This document shows, in pieces, positions 23,275 through 34,112 of a stretch of 64,000 nt of DNA. The stretch lies in contig NZ_SISK01000004.1 in assembly GCF_004310345.1 (NCBI RefSeq), positions 186,001-250,000 on the forward strand. The letters are read 5' to 3'. A program made the position numbers and the translations under genes. The notes beneath the pieces are model-generated. The model was not told the DNA's origin, did no database searches, and saw only the letters and a program-made list of their open reading frames with translations. This DNA comes from Paracoccus subflavus (GTDB taxonomy: Bacteria; Pseudomonadota; Alphaproteobacteria; Rhodobacterales; Rhodobacteraceae). Within the stretch, counting starts at the first letter, position 1, and every line of letters begins with the position of its first letter.

Positions 23275-24954
23275 ATGTGCGCTAAAGCGACCATGGAGGA
23301 ATTCGAAGCCCTCCTGAACGAAAGCTTCGATATCGACACTCCGGACGAAGGTTCGGTCGTCAAGGGCCGGGTCATCGCCATCGAGGCGGGCCAAGCCATT
23401 ATCGACGTCGGCTACAAGATGGAAGGCCGGGTCGATCTCAAGGAATTCGCAAATCCCGGCGAGGAACCCAACATCAAGGTTGGGGATGAAGTCGAGGTCT
23501 ATCTGGACCGCGTGGAAAACGCCCGCGGCGAAGCCAGCATCAGCCGCGAAAAGGCCCGCCGCGAGGAAGCCTGGGACCGTCTGGAAAAAGCCTATGCCGA
23601 TGAAGAGCGTGTCGAAGGCGCCATCTTCGGCCGCGTCAAGGGCGGCTTCACGGTCGATCTGGGCGGCGCCGTGGCCTTTCTGCCCGGTTCGCAGGTCGAT
23701 GTGCGCCCCGTGCGCGATGCCGGCCCGCTGATGGGTCTGAAGCAGCCCTTCCAGATCCTCAAGATGGACCGCCGCCGGGGCAACATCGTCGTGTCGCGCC
23801 GCGCCATTCTGGAAGAAAGCCGCGCCGAACAGCGCGCCGAGGTCATCGCCAACCTGACCGAAGGCCAGACCGTCGATGGTGTCGTCAAGAACATCACCGA
23901 ATACGGCGCCTTTGTCGATCTGGGCGGCGTTGACGGATTGCTGCACGTCACCGACATGGCCTGGCGCCGGGTCAACCACCCGTCCGAGATCCTGTCGATC
24001 GGCGAGACGCTCAAGGTCCAGGTCATCAAGATCAACAAGGACAGCCACCGCATCAGCCTGGGCATGAAGCAGCTCCAGTCCGATCCGTGGGATACCGTGG
24101 GCGACAAGTTCCCGATCGGTTCGGTCCACCAGGGCCGCGTGACCAACATCACCGACTACGGCGCGTTCGTCGAGCTGGAGGCCGGAGTCGAGGGTCTGGT
24201 CCACGTTTCGGAAATGTCCTGGACCAAGAAGAACGTCCATCCGGGCAAGATCGTGTCCACCTCGCAAGAGGTCGAGGTCATGGTGCTGGAGATCGACGAA
24301 GCCAAGCGCCGCGTGTCGCTGGGCCTCAAGCAGACGCAGCGCAACCCGTGGGAAGTGTTCGCGGAAACCCATCCGACCGGCACCGTCATCGAGGGCGAAG
24401 TCAAGAACATCACCGAATTCGGTCTGTTCGTCGGCCTCGACGGCGATATCGACGGCATGGTCCACCTGTCGGACATTTCGTGGGATGCCCGCGGCGAGGA
24501 TGCGATCCAGGACTTCCGCAAGGGCGACGTGGTCAAGGCCGTCGTTCAGGACGTGGATGTCGAAAAGGAACGCATCAGCCTGTCGATCAAGTCGCTGGAA
24601 AACGAGCACATGGCCGAGGCCGTTGACGGCGTGAAGCGCGGCTCGGTCGTCACCGTCGAGGTGACCGCGATCGAGGAGGGCGGCATCGAGGTGGAATACA
24701 ACGGCGTCAAGTCGTTCATCCGCCGCTCGGATCTGGCCCGCGACCGTCAGGATCAGCGTCCCGAGCGGTTCCAGGTCGGCGACAAGGTCGATGCCCGCGT
24801 CACCAATATCGACACCAAGACCCGCCGTCTGGGCCTGTCGATCAAGGCACGCGAGATCGCCGAAGAAAAAGAGGCCATCGACCAGTACGGCAGCTCGGAT
24901 TCGGGCGCCTCGCTGGGCGACATCCTGGGCGCCGCGCTGAACCGCGACCGCTGA
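23275..24954 (+). CDS. rpsA: 30S ribosomal protein S1
   Basis: A 559-residue protein with six S1 RNA-binding repeats; four recur clearly as (V)[43 protein letters not shown] and related blocks, each ending with a [13 protein letters not shown] strand. S1 brings mRNA to the 30S subunit. Length equals the E. coli protein. The ATG at 23275 follows AAAGGAA; Met7 (23293) is a less likely alternative. A strong terminator follows, and ihfB comes next, the usual neighbour of rpsA in proteobacteria. Confidence 0.96.
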   Translation: MCAKATMEEFEALLNESFDIDTPDEGSVVKGRVIAIEAGQAIIDVGYKMEGRVDLKEFANPGEEPNIKVGDEVEVYLDRVENARGEASISREKARREEAWDRLEKAYADEERVEGAIFGRVKGGFTVDLGGAVAFLPGSQVDVRPVRDAGPLMGLKQPFQILKMDRRRGNIVVSRRAILEESRAEQRAEVIANLTEGQTVDGVVKNITEYGAFVDLGGVDGLLHVTDMAWRRVNHPSEILSIGETLKVQVIKINKDSHRISLGMKQLQSDPWDTVGDKFPIGSVHQGRVTNITDYGAFVELEAGVEGLVHVSEMSWTKKNVHPGKIVSTSQEVEVMVLEIDEAKRRVSLGLKQTQRNPWEVFAETHPTGTVIEGEVKNITEFGLFVGLDGDIDGMVHLSDISWDARGEDAIQDFRKGDVVKAVVQDVDVEKERISLSIKSLENEHMAEAVDGVKRGSVVTVEVTAIEEGGIEVEYNGVKSFIRRSDLARDRQDQRPERFQVGDKVDARVTNIDTKTRRLGLSIKAREIAEEKEAIDQYGSSDSGASLGDILGAALNRDR

Positions 24955-24974
24955 TCGCGTTTCCCTTGCCCTCA

Positions 24975-25006
24975 GGCCGCTCCGTTCATGCGGGGCGGCC
25001 TTTTTC
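24975..25006 (+). terminator. Rho-independent terminator after rpsA
   Basis: An 11-bp stem (AGGCCGCTCCG paired with CGGGGCGGCCT, one G-T pair) with a small loop is followed directly by TTTTT. It lies 20 bases after the rpsA stop. Confidence 0.85.
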
Positions 25007-25160
25007 ATACCGTTCCGTTGCCGGGGATCTGCATCCGCGCCTTGCATGGCGGCCGCAAAACTGGCATCGCTATGGAAACTGGGAACCTTTTGCTGCGTTG
25101 CCGTTTCGTCTAGTGTCCGGCGAGGCACGTTGTTCAGCCTTAACGCCACCTGGGGGAATG

Positions 25161-25445
25161 ATGATCCGTTCCGAACTGATCCAGTTGATTGCCGATGAAA
25201 ATCCGCATCTTTTCCGCCGCGATGTCGAGCGGATCGTCAACACCGTTTTCGATGAGATCATCGACGCCATGGCCCGCGGGGATCGGGTGGAACTGCGCGG
25301 CTTCGGTGCCTTTTCCGTGAAAAAGCGCGATGCCCGCACCGGGCGCAATCCCCGCACCGGCGAGGCGGTCAGCGTCGATCAGAAGCATGTGCCGTTCTTC
25401 AAGACCGGCAAGCTGCTGCGCGACCGTCTGAACGGCGACGCCTGA
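25161..25445 (+). CDS. ihfB: Integration host factor beta subunit
   Basis: A 94-residue DNA-bending protein of the HU/IHF family ([20 protein letters not shown] ...). [10 protein letters not shown] is the beta-arm tip with the intercalating Pro, and [17 protein letters not shown] is the family signature. IhfB pairs with IhfA to bend DNA at promoters and recombination sites. Two adjacent ATGs exist (25158, 25161); the second has proper spacing from GGGGGA. It lies after the rpsA terminator and so should have its own promoter. Confidence 0.93.
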   Translation: MIRSELIQLIADENPHLFRRDVERIVNTVFDEIIDAMARGDRVELRGFGAFSVKKRDARTGRNPRTGEAVSVDQKHVPFFKTGKLLRDRLNGDA

Positions 25446-25491
25446 CAGTTTTCATGACGGGCCGATCCCCGGCCCCATCCAAGGACGACCG

Positions 25492-25917
25492 ATGCGCCTT
25501 CTTCGCCTGATCTTCATTGCAACGCTGGCCCTCCTTCTGGTCGCCGTTGCCCTTGCCAACCGCGACATCGTGACCCTGTCGGCCTTTCCGGCGAATTTCG
25601 GGCAATATCTGGGCGGCCAGTGGTCGGTGGAATTGCCGCTTTTCCTGGTGATCTTTCTGGCCATCGCCCTGGGCATGCTGGCGGGTCTGATCTGGGAATG
25701 GCTGCGCGAGTCCCATATCCGCCGCGAGGCGCGGCTTCATGCCGAAAAGGCCGCGCGCCTGGAAAATGAAGTCGGCCATCTGCGCCATCGCCACGCGGCA
25801 CCGCGGGACGAGGTTCTGGCCATCCTGGACCGGCCGAAGGAAGCCCCCCCGGCGGTGCCCGCCACATCCCCTGCCGCAATCCCTGCTTCTGGCACATCCG
25901 TCGCGCCGACACGCTGA
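25492..25917 (+). CDS. lapA: LapA-family (DUF1049) membrane protein
   Basis: A 141-residue inner-membrane protein with two transmembrane helices (about 3-21 and 46-68) and a cytoplasmic Arg/Glu-rich helix, the layout of LapA (YciS), which in E. coli acts with LapB in controlling lipopolysaccharide assembly. The C-terminal ~35 residues are a Pro/Ala-rich tail of low complexity. The position after ihfB matches that of E. coli (rpsA-ihfB-lapA). Its stop is one base before trpF. Confidence 0.85.
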   Translation: MRLLRLIFIATLALLLVAVALANRDIVTLSAFPANFGQYLGGQWSVELPLFLVIFLAIALGMLAGLIWEWLRESHIRREARLHAEKAARLENEVGHLRHRHAAPRDEVLAILDRPKEAPPAVPATSPAAIPASGTSVAPTR

Positions 25918-25918
25918 C

Positions 25919-26554
25919 ATGGCGCAGGTCAAGATCTGCGGGTTGCGGCAGGCCGACCATATCGCTGCTGCTGCCGATGCCGGGGCGCGTTACGTGGGCC
26001 TGGTGTTCTTTCCGAAATCCCCCCGTGCGGTTTCAGCGCCAGAGGCGGCGGCCCTGGCGCAGCACGTCCCCATGGGCATTGCCCGCGTGGGCCTGTTCGT
26101 CGATCCCGATGACAGCCTGCTGGACCGGACGCTTGGGCAGGTGCCGCTGGACATGATCCAGCTTCACGGGTCGGAATCCCCCGACCGGGTGGCGGCGGTG
26201 AAGGCGTTGACAGGGCTGCCGGTGATCAAGGCGGTGGGGGTCGCAGACCCGGACGACTTGCCGGTGCTGACGAACTACGGTCTGGTCGCCGACATGTTGC
26301 TGGTCGATGCCAAGCCGCCCCGCGAGGCGGAACTGCCGGGCGGCAACGGCCTGTCCTTCGACTGGCGCCTTCTGGCGGGCCGCCGGTGGCTGCGCCCCTG
26401 GATGCTCGCGGGCGGGCTGACCGCGCAGAACGTGGCCGAGGCGATCCGTCTGACGGGGGCGCCCGTGGTGGACGTGTCCTCGGGCGTGGAGACAGAGCCC
26501 GGCCAAAAGGACGAGAACCTGATCCGCGCCTTTGTCGCGGCTGCGAATCGATGA
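25919..26554 (+). CDS. trpF: Phosphoribosylanthranilate isomerase
   Basis: A 211-residue TIM-barrel enzyme converting N-(5-phosphoribosyl)anthranilate to CdRP in tryptophan synthesis. It has the catalytic Cys in VKICGLR (residues 4-10), the catalytic Asp in MLLVDAK and the phosphate-binding [10 protein letters not shown] and VDVSSGVE loops. The ATG at 25919 is one base after the lapA stop, and its own stop overlaps the next gene (ATGA). trpB follows after one inserted gene. Confidence 0.94.
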   Translation: MAQVKICGLRQADHIAAAADAGARYVGLVFFPKSPRAVSAPEAAALAQHVPMGIARVGLFVDPDDSLLDRTLGQVPLDMIQLHGSESPDRVAAVKALTGLPVIKAVGVADPDDLPVLTNYGLVADMLLVDAKPPREAELPGGNGLSFDWRLLAGRRWLRPWMLAGGLTAQNVAEAIRLTGAPVVDVSSGVETEPGQKDENLIRAFVAAANR

Positions 26555-27018
26555 CGGTCGCCTTCCGGCTTGCCCGACAGCAGGACATTGCGGCAGTGGC
26601 AGGCCTGCTTGCGGATGACGTTCTGGGGCAGGGCCGCGAGGGAGCAGACCTGGCCCCCTATCTGGCGGCATTCGAGGCGATGAGGAACGACCCCGGCAAC
26701 CTGCTGATCGTCGGCGAGGAGGAGGGCGCCATCGTTGCCTGCTATCAGATCACCTTTCTGGTCGGGTTGTCACAGAAGGGCGCCCGTCGCGCGCAGATCG
26801 AAGGCGTGCGTGTCGCTCAGCATCGGCGTGGCCGAGGCATCGGCACGATGCTCATTGCCGATGCCGAGCGGCGGGCCAGAAATGCCGGCTGCCGGCTGAT
26901 GCAGTTCACCACGAACAAGGCGCGCCACGATGCGCACCGCTTCTATGACCGCATGGGCTTCACCCCCAGCCATATCGGCTATAAGAAGACGCTCCGTGGT
27001 GCATGTCCGCCCCGTTGA
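26551..27018 (+). CDS. GNAT-family N-acetyltransferase
   Basis: A 155-residue GCN5-related acetyltransferase with the acetyl-CoA loop [19 protein letters not shown] and the C-terminal [14 protein letters not shown] block. It starts inside the trpF stop (ATGA) and ends 24 bases before trpB, so it is translated with the tryptophan genes. Substrate unknown; the acceptor could be a small amine, antibiotic or protein. Nothing in the sequence ties it to tryptophan synthesis. Confidence 0.88.
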   Translation: MTVAFRLARQQDIAAVAGLLADDVLGQGREGADLAPYLAAFEAMRNDPGNLLIVGEEEGAIVACYQITFLVGLSQKGARRAQIEGVRVAQHRRGRGIGTMLIADAERRARNAGCRLMQFTTNKARHDAHRFYDRMGFTPSHIGYKKTLRGACPPR

Positions 27019-27042
27019 CACTTCTACCGCAAAGGCGATTCC

Positions 27043-28269
27043 ATGGCCGACGATCTGGTGAACAGTTATAAGACCGGCCCGGACGAACAGGGGCGGTTCG
27101 GCATCTATGGCGGCCGTTTCGTCAGCGAAACCCTGATGCCGCTGATCCTCGATCTTGAGGCGGAATACGAACGGGCCAAGACCGATTCCGGTTTCTGGGC
27201 GCAGATGGACGATCTGTGGACCCATTATGTCGGCCGCCCGTCGCCGCTGTATTTCGCCGAGCGATTGACCCAGCATCTGGGCGGCGCCAAGATTTATATG
27301 AAGCGCGACGAGCTGAACCACACCGGCGCGCACAAGATCAACAACGTGCTGGGCCAGATCCTGCTGGCGATCCGCATGGGCAAGACCCGCATCATCGCCG
27401 AGACCGGCGCGGGCCAGCATGGCGTCGCCACCGCCACGGTCTGCGCGCGCTTTGGCCTGAAATGCGTGGTTTACATGGGCTCGCACGATGTCGAGCGTCA
27501 GGCGCCCAACGTGTTCCGGATGCGCCTTCTGGGGGCCGAGGTGGTGCCCGTGACCAGCGGACGCGGCACGCTGAAGGATGCCATGAACGACGCGCTGCGC
27601 GACTGGGTCACGAACGTGCGCGACACGTTCTATTGCATCGGCACGGTCGCCGGACCTCATCCCTATCCCGCGATGGTGCGCGATTTCCAGTCGATCATCG
27701 GCAAGGAGGTCAAGGAGCAGATCATCCCCCGCGAGGGCCGTCTGCCCGATACCATCATTGCGGCCATCGGCGGAGGCTCGAACGCCATGGGGCTGTTCTA
27801 TCCCTTCCTCGATGACAAGGAGGTTCGCATCATCGGCGTCGAGGCGGGCGGCAAGGGCGTGGACGACCGGATGGAACATTGCGCCAGCCTGTCAGGGGGC
27901 CGGGCGGGGGTGCTGCATGGCAACCGGACCTATCTGCTCCAGGATGACGACGGGCAGATCCTCGAGGGCCATTCGATCAGCGCAGGTCTGGATTATCCCG
28001 GCATCGGCCCGGAACATGCCTGGCTGAACGACACGGGCCGCGCCGAATATGTCAGCATCACCGATGCCGAGGCGCTTGAGGCTTTTCAGTTGTGCTGCGC
28101 CCTGGAAGGCATCATCCCCGCGCTGGAGCCCAGCCATGCCCTGGCACATGTCATGAAGATCGCACCCGGCCTGCCGGACGACCACATCATCGTCATGAAC
28201 ATGTGCGGACGCGGCGACAAGGACATCTTCACCGTCGCCAAGCACCTGGGCTTTGACATCAAGATCTGA
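27043..28269 (+). CDS. trpB: Tryptophan synthase beta chain
   Basis: A 408-residue PLP enzyme joining indole and serine to give tryptophan. The PLP lysine is in [16 protein letters not shown], the phosphate-binding loop is [10 protein letters not shown], and the substrate region GRFVSETLM and [10 protein letters not shown] are intact. Length is standard. The trpA partner is not adjacent here. The gene converges on the DUF4893 gene with only 6 bases between stops. Confidence 0.96.
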   Translation: MADDLVNSYKTGPDEQGRFGIYGGRFVSETLMPLILDLEAEYERAKTDSGFWAQMDDLWTHYVGRPSPLYFAERLTQHLGGAKIYMKRDELNHTGAHKINNVLGQILLAIRMGKTRIIAETGAGQHGVATATVCARFGLKCVVYMGSHDVERQAPNVFRMRLLGAEVVPVTSGRGTLKDAMNDALRDWVTNVRDTFYCIGTVAGPHPYPAMVRDFQSIIGKEVKEQIIPREGRLPDTIIAAIGGGSNAMGLFYPFLDDKEVRIIGVEAGGKGVDDRMEHCASLSGGRAGVLHGNRTYLLQDDDGQILEGHSISAGLDYPGIGPEHAWLNDTGRAEYVSITDAEALEAFQLCCALEGIIPALEPSHALAHVMKIAPGLPDDHIIVMNMCGRGDKDIFTVAKHLGFDIKI

Positions 28270-28275
28270 TGCGGA

Positions 28276-28887
28276 TCAGCGGTTTAGAACAAGAATATTG
28301 AAACGGGACTCAAGATGGGGGTCGGGGAACATCACCCGGCCCCGGTTGGGGCCGGTGATCTCGACCAGGCCGACCTCGGGCACCCTTTGCGGATCGGCGG
28401 TGGCCGAAAACGGCGGCAGCTCGGCATAAGGCGGCGGATCGTCCCCGGCGACAAAGCCGGTGCCCAGATAGACCAGCCGGTCGCCGTCCCGATAGATCGT
28501 TCCCCGTGTGTGCTGCGATCCTGTCAGCTTTTCCAGGCTGCCGTCAGGGCCTGTCCGGTACCGGAACGGCTGATACACGACGATCGGCAACAGCCTGCCC
28601 ATCTTGATCGTTCGGCAAGACCATTCCCCCTTCAGGATTGCCAAGGCATCGTCAGGCGGCAGGGCATCTCCCTTCAGGACTTCGGCCAGGATCGTCAGGT
28701 CAGCCGCGTCGCCTCCTGAAAACGCCTCCAGCAGCGCCTTGCCCGCAGCAGCGTGATATGCGGCCAGGCGGCGTTCGTCGTCGGGACGGATGGCCATGCC
28801 GTCGCCGGGCTGCTGGCATGATCCTGCCGCCGGCCACAGGCCGATGCAAATGGCCATGGCCAGATCAGCCCTGCGCATCAAGGGCAT
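28276..28887 (-). CDS. DUF4893 domain protein (exported)
   Basis: A 203-residue protein with an N-terminal hydrophobic signal (LAMAICIGLWPAAGSC, possibly a lipobox ending at Cys24) and the DUF4893 hallmark LKGEWSCRTIKMG, then TGSQHTRGTIYRDGDRLVYLG. It is probably periplasmic or membrane-anchored; function unknown. Starts at 28887 or 28878 both overlap the upstream DUF2237 gene (its stop is at 28865), so the two are coupled. Confidence 0.75.
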   Translation of the reverse strand: MPLMRRADLAMAICIGLWPAAGSCQQPGDGMAIRPDDERRLAAYHAAAGKALLEAFSGGDAADLTILAEVLKGDALPPDDALAILKGEWSCRTIKMGRLLPIVVYQPFRYRTGPDGSLEKLTGSQHTRGTIYRDGDRLVYLGTGFVAGDDPPPYAELPPFSATADPQRVPEVGLVEITGPNRGRVMFPDPHLESRFNILVLNR

Positions 28888-29239
28888 GGGCTTTCAGCAA
28901 TTCCAGCGGAATGACATCCAGGGCGCGGGCATGAGTGGATTCCAGAACCACCTTGGGCGCGCAATGTTCCTGGGCGGCCTGCAGGAACCGGGCCGCGCAA
29001 AGACACCAGCGATCCCCCGGTTTCAGTCCCTCGAACCGATACTCGGGGCGCGGCGTGGACAGATCGTTGCCCAGATATTTCGACAGGGCCAGAAACTCGG
29101 CATCGACCACGACGCAGACCGTGTGGCTGCCCCTGTCGCCCGGACCGGTATCGCAGCATCCGTTGCGATAGAATCCGGTCAAGGGACTGTTTGAACAGGA
29201 CTCCAGCCGGGTTCCCAGGACATTTACCGATGGTTCCAT
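28865..29239 (-). CDS. DUF2237 family protein
   Basis: A 124-residue protein rich in conserved Cys: [29 protein letters not shown] and [10 protein letters not shown] fit DUF2237, a small family of unknown function found in many bacteria. The ATG at 29239 follows GGAGG. It is the first gene of a two-gene unit with the DUF4893 gene and is downstream of pth with a 58-base gap. Confidence 0.82.
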   Translation of the reverse strand: MEPSVNVLGTRLESCSNSPLTGFYRNGCCDTGPGDRGSHTVCVVVDAEFLALSKYLGNDLSTPRPEYRFEGLKPGDRWCLCAARFLQAAQEHCAPKVVLESTHARALDVIPLELLKAHALDAQG

Positions 29240-29297
29240 GGCATCCTCCGTCCGCAAGGCTAACCCCTGGCCGGCGGATCGCCAAGCCCCTTGCCGG

Positions 29298-30008
29298 TCA
29301 CGAGGGGCGAAAGCGGTCGGCAAGCTGGCGCAGGCGGCCGGTCAGGCCGGCAGGTTCGGGCGCGGGCGCCCCAGCGTCCGGGACAGCCGGGGCAGGGCGA
29401 TCCTGCCGGGGCTTGCCGGGGCCCGTTCCGCTGTTCCGGGCAGGCTGTGTCCGCAGCGCCACCAGGGTCTGAAACTGTTCGTTGCTGCCGTCGGCCAGGG
29501 CCGCCGCCCCGTCCGACACGCCGCGCAGCAGGTCGTCCAGCCAGTCGCGATCCGACTTGGCGAAATCCGACAGCACATAGGCGGCCACGCGGTCCTTGTG
29601 TCCCGGATGGCCGATCCCCAGACGGACACGGGCATAGTCCGGGCCGATATGCTGGTGGATCGACCGCAGGCCGTTGTGCCCGGCATGGCCGCCGCCCTGT
29701 TTCAGCCTGCACTTGCCGGGGGCCAGGTCCAGTTCGTCATGCAGCACGATCACCTCGGCCGGCGTCAGCTTCAGATAGCGCATCGCCTCGCCGACGGATT
29801 GGCCGGACAGGTTCATGAAAGTCTGCGGCTTGAGCAGGGTGACGCGGCCTTGACCCAGCCGGCCGTCCGACACGAGGCCCTGGAACCGCGACTTCCAGGG
29901 CGAGAAGCTGTAATCCGCGGCGATCCGGTCAACGGCCATGAAGCCGATATTGTGACGATTTTCCGCATATTTCGTGCCGGGGTTGCCCAGGCCCACGATC
30001 AGCTTCAT
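29298..30008 (-). CDS. pth: Peptidyl-tRNA hydrolase with C-terminal extension
   Basis: A 236-residue esterase that recycles peptidyl-tRNAs released from stalled ribosomes. The catalytic His is in [12 protein letters not shown], the Asp in [10 protein letters not shown], and [13 protein letters not shown] is the substrate-binding loop. The core matches E. coli Pth (194 residues); the last ~45 residues are a Pro/Ala/Gly-rich tail ending in a basic amphipathic stretch. It diverges from clpP. Confidence 0.94.
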   Translation of the reverse strand: MKLIVGLGNPGTKYAENRHNIGFMAVDRIAADYSFSPWKSRFQGLVSDGRLGQGRVTLLKPQTFMNLSGQSVGEAMRYLKLTPAEVIVLHDELDLAPGKCRLKQGGGHAGHNGLRSIHQHIGPDYARVRLGIGHPGHKDRVAAYVLSDFAKSDRDWLDDLLRGVSDGAAALADGSNEQFQTLVALRTQPARNSGTGPGKPRQDRPAPAVPDAGAPAPEPAGLTGRLRQLADRFRPS

Positions 30009-30161
30009 CGCTGTCTCCTGCGTTGCGTGCTTGGCGGATGTCGTTCCATGCCTTGCGGCGGACCTTGCCCGTTACTAAGACTCTGTCAACCTTTCGCGGC
30101 TAACGATGCGATCAGCGCCCTGACGAATCGCGGGAACAGGGACACAAGGCAAGGACAGACA

Positions 30162-30794
30162 ATGACCGATCCGGCAGAATTCTACATGAACACGCTTGTT
30201 CCCATGGTGGTCGAACAGACCTCACGCGGGGAACGGGCCTATGACATCTTCTCGCGGCTGCTCAAGGAACGGATCATTTTTGTCTCGGGGCCCGTTCACG
30301 ACGGCATGTCCACCCTGGTCTGCGCGCAACTGTTGTTCCTGGAAGCTGAAAATCCCAACAAGGACATCAGCATGTACATCAACAGTCCCGGCGGCGTGGT
30401 GACCTCGGGGCTGTCGATCTATGACACGATGCAGTACATCCGCCCCCGGGTATCCACGCTGGTGGTCGGACAGGCGGCCTCGATGGGATCGCTGTTGCTG
30501 GCCGCGGGCGAAAAGGGCCTGCGCTATTCGCTGCCCAACAGCCGGGTGATGGTCCACCAGCCCTCGGGCGGCTACCAGGGACAGGCGACCGACATCCTGA
30601 TTCACGCGCGCGAAACCGAAAAGCTGAAGCGGCGCCTGAACGAGATCTATGTCCAGCACACCGGTCGTACCCTGCCCGAGGTCGAGGAAGCATTGGAGCG
30701 TGACCGCTTCATGTCCCCGGATGAGGCCAAGGAATGGGGACTGATCGACGAGGTCGTGGCCCCGCGCGGCAAGGTCGAGCCGGAAAAGAAATAG
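30162..30794 (+). CDS. clpP: ATP-dependent Clp protease proteolytic subunit
   Basis: A 210-residue serine protease forming the double-heptamer chamber of ClpXP/ClpAP. The triad is visible: Ser in [14 protein letters not shown], His in [10 protein letters not shown] and Asp in [18 protein letters not shown] chose the ATG at 30162 after AAGGACAG rather than any earlier in-frame start; upstream DNA is the divergent promoter region with pth. clpX follows after 151 bases. Confidence 0.96.
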   Translation: MTDPAEFYMNTLVPMVVEQTSRGERAYDIFSRLLKERIIFVSGPVHDGMSTLVCAQLLFLEAENPNKDISMYINSPGGVVTSGLSIYDTMQYIRPRVSTLVVGQAASMGSLLLAAGEKGLRYSLPNSRVMVHQPSGGYQGQATDILIHARETEKLKRRLNEIYVQHTGRTLPEVEEALERDRFMSPDEAKEWGLIDEVVAPRGKVEPEKK

Positions 30795-30806
30795 ACCTGT
30801 TGGGGA

Positions 30807-30835
30807 TTGTGACCAAGGCGTGTCGTCCTTAACAT
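30807..30835 (+). promoter_or_regulatory. candidate promoter for clpX
   Basis: TTGTGA-N17-TAACAT lies in the 151-base gap between clpP and clpX, with four of six matches to each sigma70 box and ideal spacing, in the most AT-rich part of the gap. It would allow clpX expression apart from clpP. Not tested against other sites; weak evidence. Confidence 0.3.
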
Positions 30836-30945
30836 AAGAACCAGACCCCGTGGCGGCCCGTCCGCCCCGGATCAACCAGACGCGGCCGGGGCTTCCCGCG
30901 CCGCCCGCAGGTCAGGGGATCTGTGGCAATCAAGGAACGTGGACG

Positions 30946-32211
<1,266 letters not shown>

Positions 32212-32321
32212 TACCGGGGGCATACCCCGGCACGTCCTGGCGGAAAACCGGCATGGCCGTCTGGACCTCGGTCAGGGTTTGCTCCATATCTGTGCGCGAC
32301 AAGCCCTGGAGGTTTCGGCCC

Positions 32322-32699
32322 ATGTCGTTTCTGCTTCGCGCCCTGACCTGGTGGAACAGCCAGACCCTCAACACCCAGTTCTGGACCTGGCGGCACGGCA
32401 TCAAGGTGGGCGAGGATGGCGAGGGCAATGTATTCTACCAGAACAAGGACGGATCGCGCCGCTGGGTGATCTACAACGGCGAATCCGAGGCAAGCCGGGT
32501 CAGTCCCGAGTGGCACGGCTGGCTGCATCACACCTGGGACGAGCCGCCGACCACGGCGCCCCTGCCGCACAAGCCTTGGGAGCGTCCGCACCAGGAAAAC
32601 CGCACGGGAACGCCCGGCGCCTATTATCCCGAAGGATCGCTTTATCGTGCCGAGCCGGTCGCGCGGCGTGATTACGATGCCTGGCAGCCGGAGAAATGA
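32322..32699 (+). CDS. NDUFA12-like complex I accessory subunit
   Basis: A 125-residue homologue of the mitochondrial NDUFA12/B17.2 subunit ([50 protein letters not shown]). In alphaproteobacteria, including Paracoccus denitrificans, it is a supernumerary subunit of NADH:ubiquinone oxidoreductase on the matrix-equivalent (cytoplasmic) side. It starts at 32322 after TGGAGG and overlaps mlaD by ATGA. The nuo operon itself is not in this window. Confidence 0.92.
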   Translation: MSFLLRALTWWNSQTLNTQFWTWRHGIKVGEDGEGNVFYQNKDGSRRWVIYNGESEASRVSPEWHGWLHHTWDEPPTTAPLPHKPWERPHQENRTGTPGAYYPEGSLYRAEPVARRDYDAWQPEK

Positions 32700-33163
32700 C
32701 GGCCACGACCGAACAGCGCGCCGAACTGCTGACGGGCGGAGTTGTGCTGGCTGTGGCGGCCGGTTTCCTGATCTGGGGCTTCGGAGAGGGTTTTTCGCGA
32801 CCCGCCGGCTATGAGGTGAGGGCATCGTTTCCCGATGTCGACGGGGTCGACGTGGGCACCGAAGTCCGCCTGGCCGGTGTTCCGGTGGGCCGCGTGTCGG
32901 ACATATCCCTGAACCCCGATACCTATATGGCCGATGCATGGCTGACGATTCCCGCCGACATCGCCCTGCCCAGCGACAGCGCGGCCCTGATCCAGACGGA
33001 TGGTCTGCTGGGCGGGGCCTATATCCAGATCCAGCCGGGCGGAAGCCCTGACAACCTGGCCCCCGGAGACGAGATCGAGGACGTGCAGGGGGCGGTCAGC
33101 CTTTTGCAACTGATGATGAAGTTCGTGGACAGCCAAGCCTCTTCCGAAGGGGACGGGCCGTGA
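32696..33163 (+). CDS. mlaD: MlaD-family phospholipid transport protein (MCE domain)
   Basis: A 155-residue protein with one N-terminal transmembrane helix (about 11-30) and one MCE domain ([20 protein letters not shown] ... [13 protein letters not shown]), as in MlaD, which forms the periplasmic hexameric ring of the MlaFEDB lipid transporter. It overlaps the genes on both sides (ATGA and GTGA). mlaE and mlaF are not adjacent, so this is an orphan location common in this bacterial group. Confidence 0.9.
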   Translation: MTATTEQRAELLTGGVVLAVAAGFLIWGFGEGFSRPAGYEVRASFPDVDGVDVGTEVRLAGVPVGRVSDISLNPDTYMADAWLTIPADIALPSDSAALIQTDGLLGGAYIQIQPGGSPDNLAPGDEIEDVQGAVSLLQLMMKFVDSQASSEGDGP

Positions 33164-33510
33164 TCCGCGCAGCCCTGCTGGCGACCGCACTGGCCATCCC
33201 GGCATCCGCACAGGAGGTTGCCCGGGCCGAGGGCGCGCTTTTGCGGGGCTTGGACAAGATATCGGGGCGGACCACCGACATGCCCGTTCCGGTGGGGCAG
33301 GCGGTTCGCTATGGCCGTCTGGAGGTGCGCCTGGGCGAATGCCGCTATCCGGCGGACGATCCCAGTTCCGACGCCTTTGCGCAACTGACCATCACGGATA
33401 CCACCCAGAACGTCACCCTGTTCAGCGGCTGGATGGTCGCGTCGTCCCCTGCCTTGTCAGCCTTGGACGACGCCCGTTACGATGTCTGGGTCATTTCCTG
33501 CCAAAGCTGA
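33160..33510 (+). CDS. DUF2155 domain protein (exported)
   Basis: A 116-residue protein with a short signal peptide (about 1-18, ending ASAQ) and the DUF2155 core: AVRYGRLEVRLGECRYP, TDTTQNVTLFSGWM and DDARYDVWVISCQS. Two Cys may form a disulfide. It starts with GTG overlapping the mlaD stop (GTGA). Its last 34 bases overlap the end of aat on the other strand. Function unknown; probably periplasmic. Confidence 0.85.
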   Translation: MIRAALLATALAIPASAQEVARAEGALLRGLDKISGRTTDMPVPVGQAVRYGRLEVRLGECRYPADDPSSDAFAQLTITDTTQNVTLFSGWMVASSPALSALDDARYDVWVISCQS

Positions 33511-34106
33511 TCGGCCCGCGGCAGCGGGTGCGAAAACAGATCGGCGGGCTGTCGCAAGGCGTGGAACAGCCGACGATGGTAATCCTCGCGCGAAATCTCG
33601 CGCGCGCCCATCCTGGCCAGATGCGGAGTCAGAAACTGGGTGTCGAACAGCGTAAATCCACAGCGGGCAAGGTGGCTGGACATCCACAGCAGGGCCATCT
33701 TTGACCCGTTGGTCCGCGCCGAGACCATGGATTCACCAAAGAACGCCGCCCCCAGGGTCACGCCGAAGATGCCGCCTGCAAAGGCTCCGGCATGGCGGAT
33801 CGTCAGGGCATGGGCATGGCCGGCCTGATGAAGCCGCTGATAGAGCCGGGCCAGGGGCTCATTGATCCAGGTCGTTTCGCGCTGTGCGCAGGCCGCGACC
33901 ACGGCATCGAAATCTCCGTCCAGATGCGCGGACCAACCGCCGCGCCGCAGGTCGCGGCGCAATGACCGCGACGCATGGATTCCGCCCACCGGGATGATCC
34001 CCCGGCGGGGCGGATCGTACCAGAACAGCCGGGGGTCATCCGCGCTGTCGGCCATGGGAAAGACACCCTGCGCATAGCCTTGCAGCAGTTGCGCCGGCGT
34101 CAGCAT
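33477..34106 (-). CDS. aat: Leucyl/phenylalanyl-tRNA--protein transferase
   Basis: A 209-residue enzyme that adds Leu or Phe from tRNA to N-terminal Lys/Arg of proteins, creating an N-degron read by ClpS/ClpAP. Motifs RLFWYDPPRRGIIPV, GGIFGVTLGAAFFGESMVS, TNGSKMALLWM and FTLFDTQFLTPHLARMGA fit well. Its 3' end overlaps DUF2155 by 34 bases. It lies 6 bases downstream of accC, so it is in the accBC transcription unit. Confidence 0.93.
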   Translation of the reverse strand: MLTPAQLLQGYAQGVFPMADSADDPRLFWYDPPRRGIIPVGGIHASRSLRRDLRRGGWSAHLDGDFDAVVAACAQRETTWINEPLARLYQRLHQAGHAHALTIRHAGAFAGGIFGVTLGAAFFGESMVSARTNGSKMALLWMSSHLARCGFTLFDTQFLTPHLARMGAREISREDYHRRLFHALRQPADLFSHPLPRADQLWQEMTQTS

Positions 34107-34112
34107 CGGCCC

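Noticed and set aside
32214..32230. terminator after clpX (CCGGGG-N5-CCCCGG)
   Set aside because: Only six paired bases and no T-tract follow; transcription probably continues into the NDUFA12-like gene.
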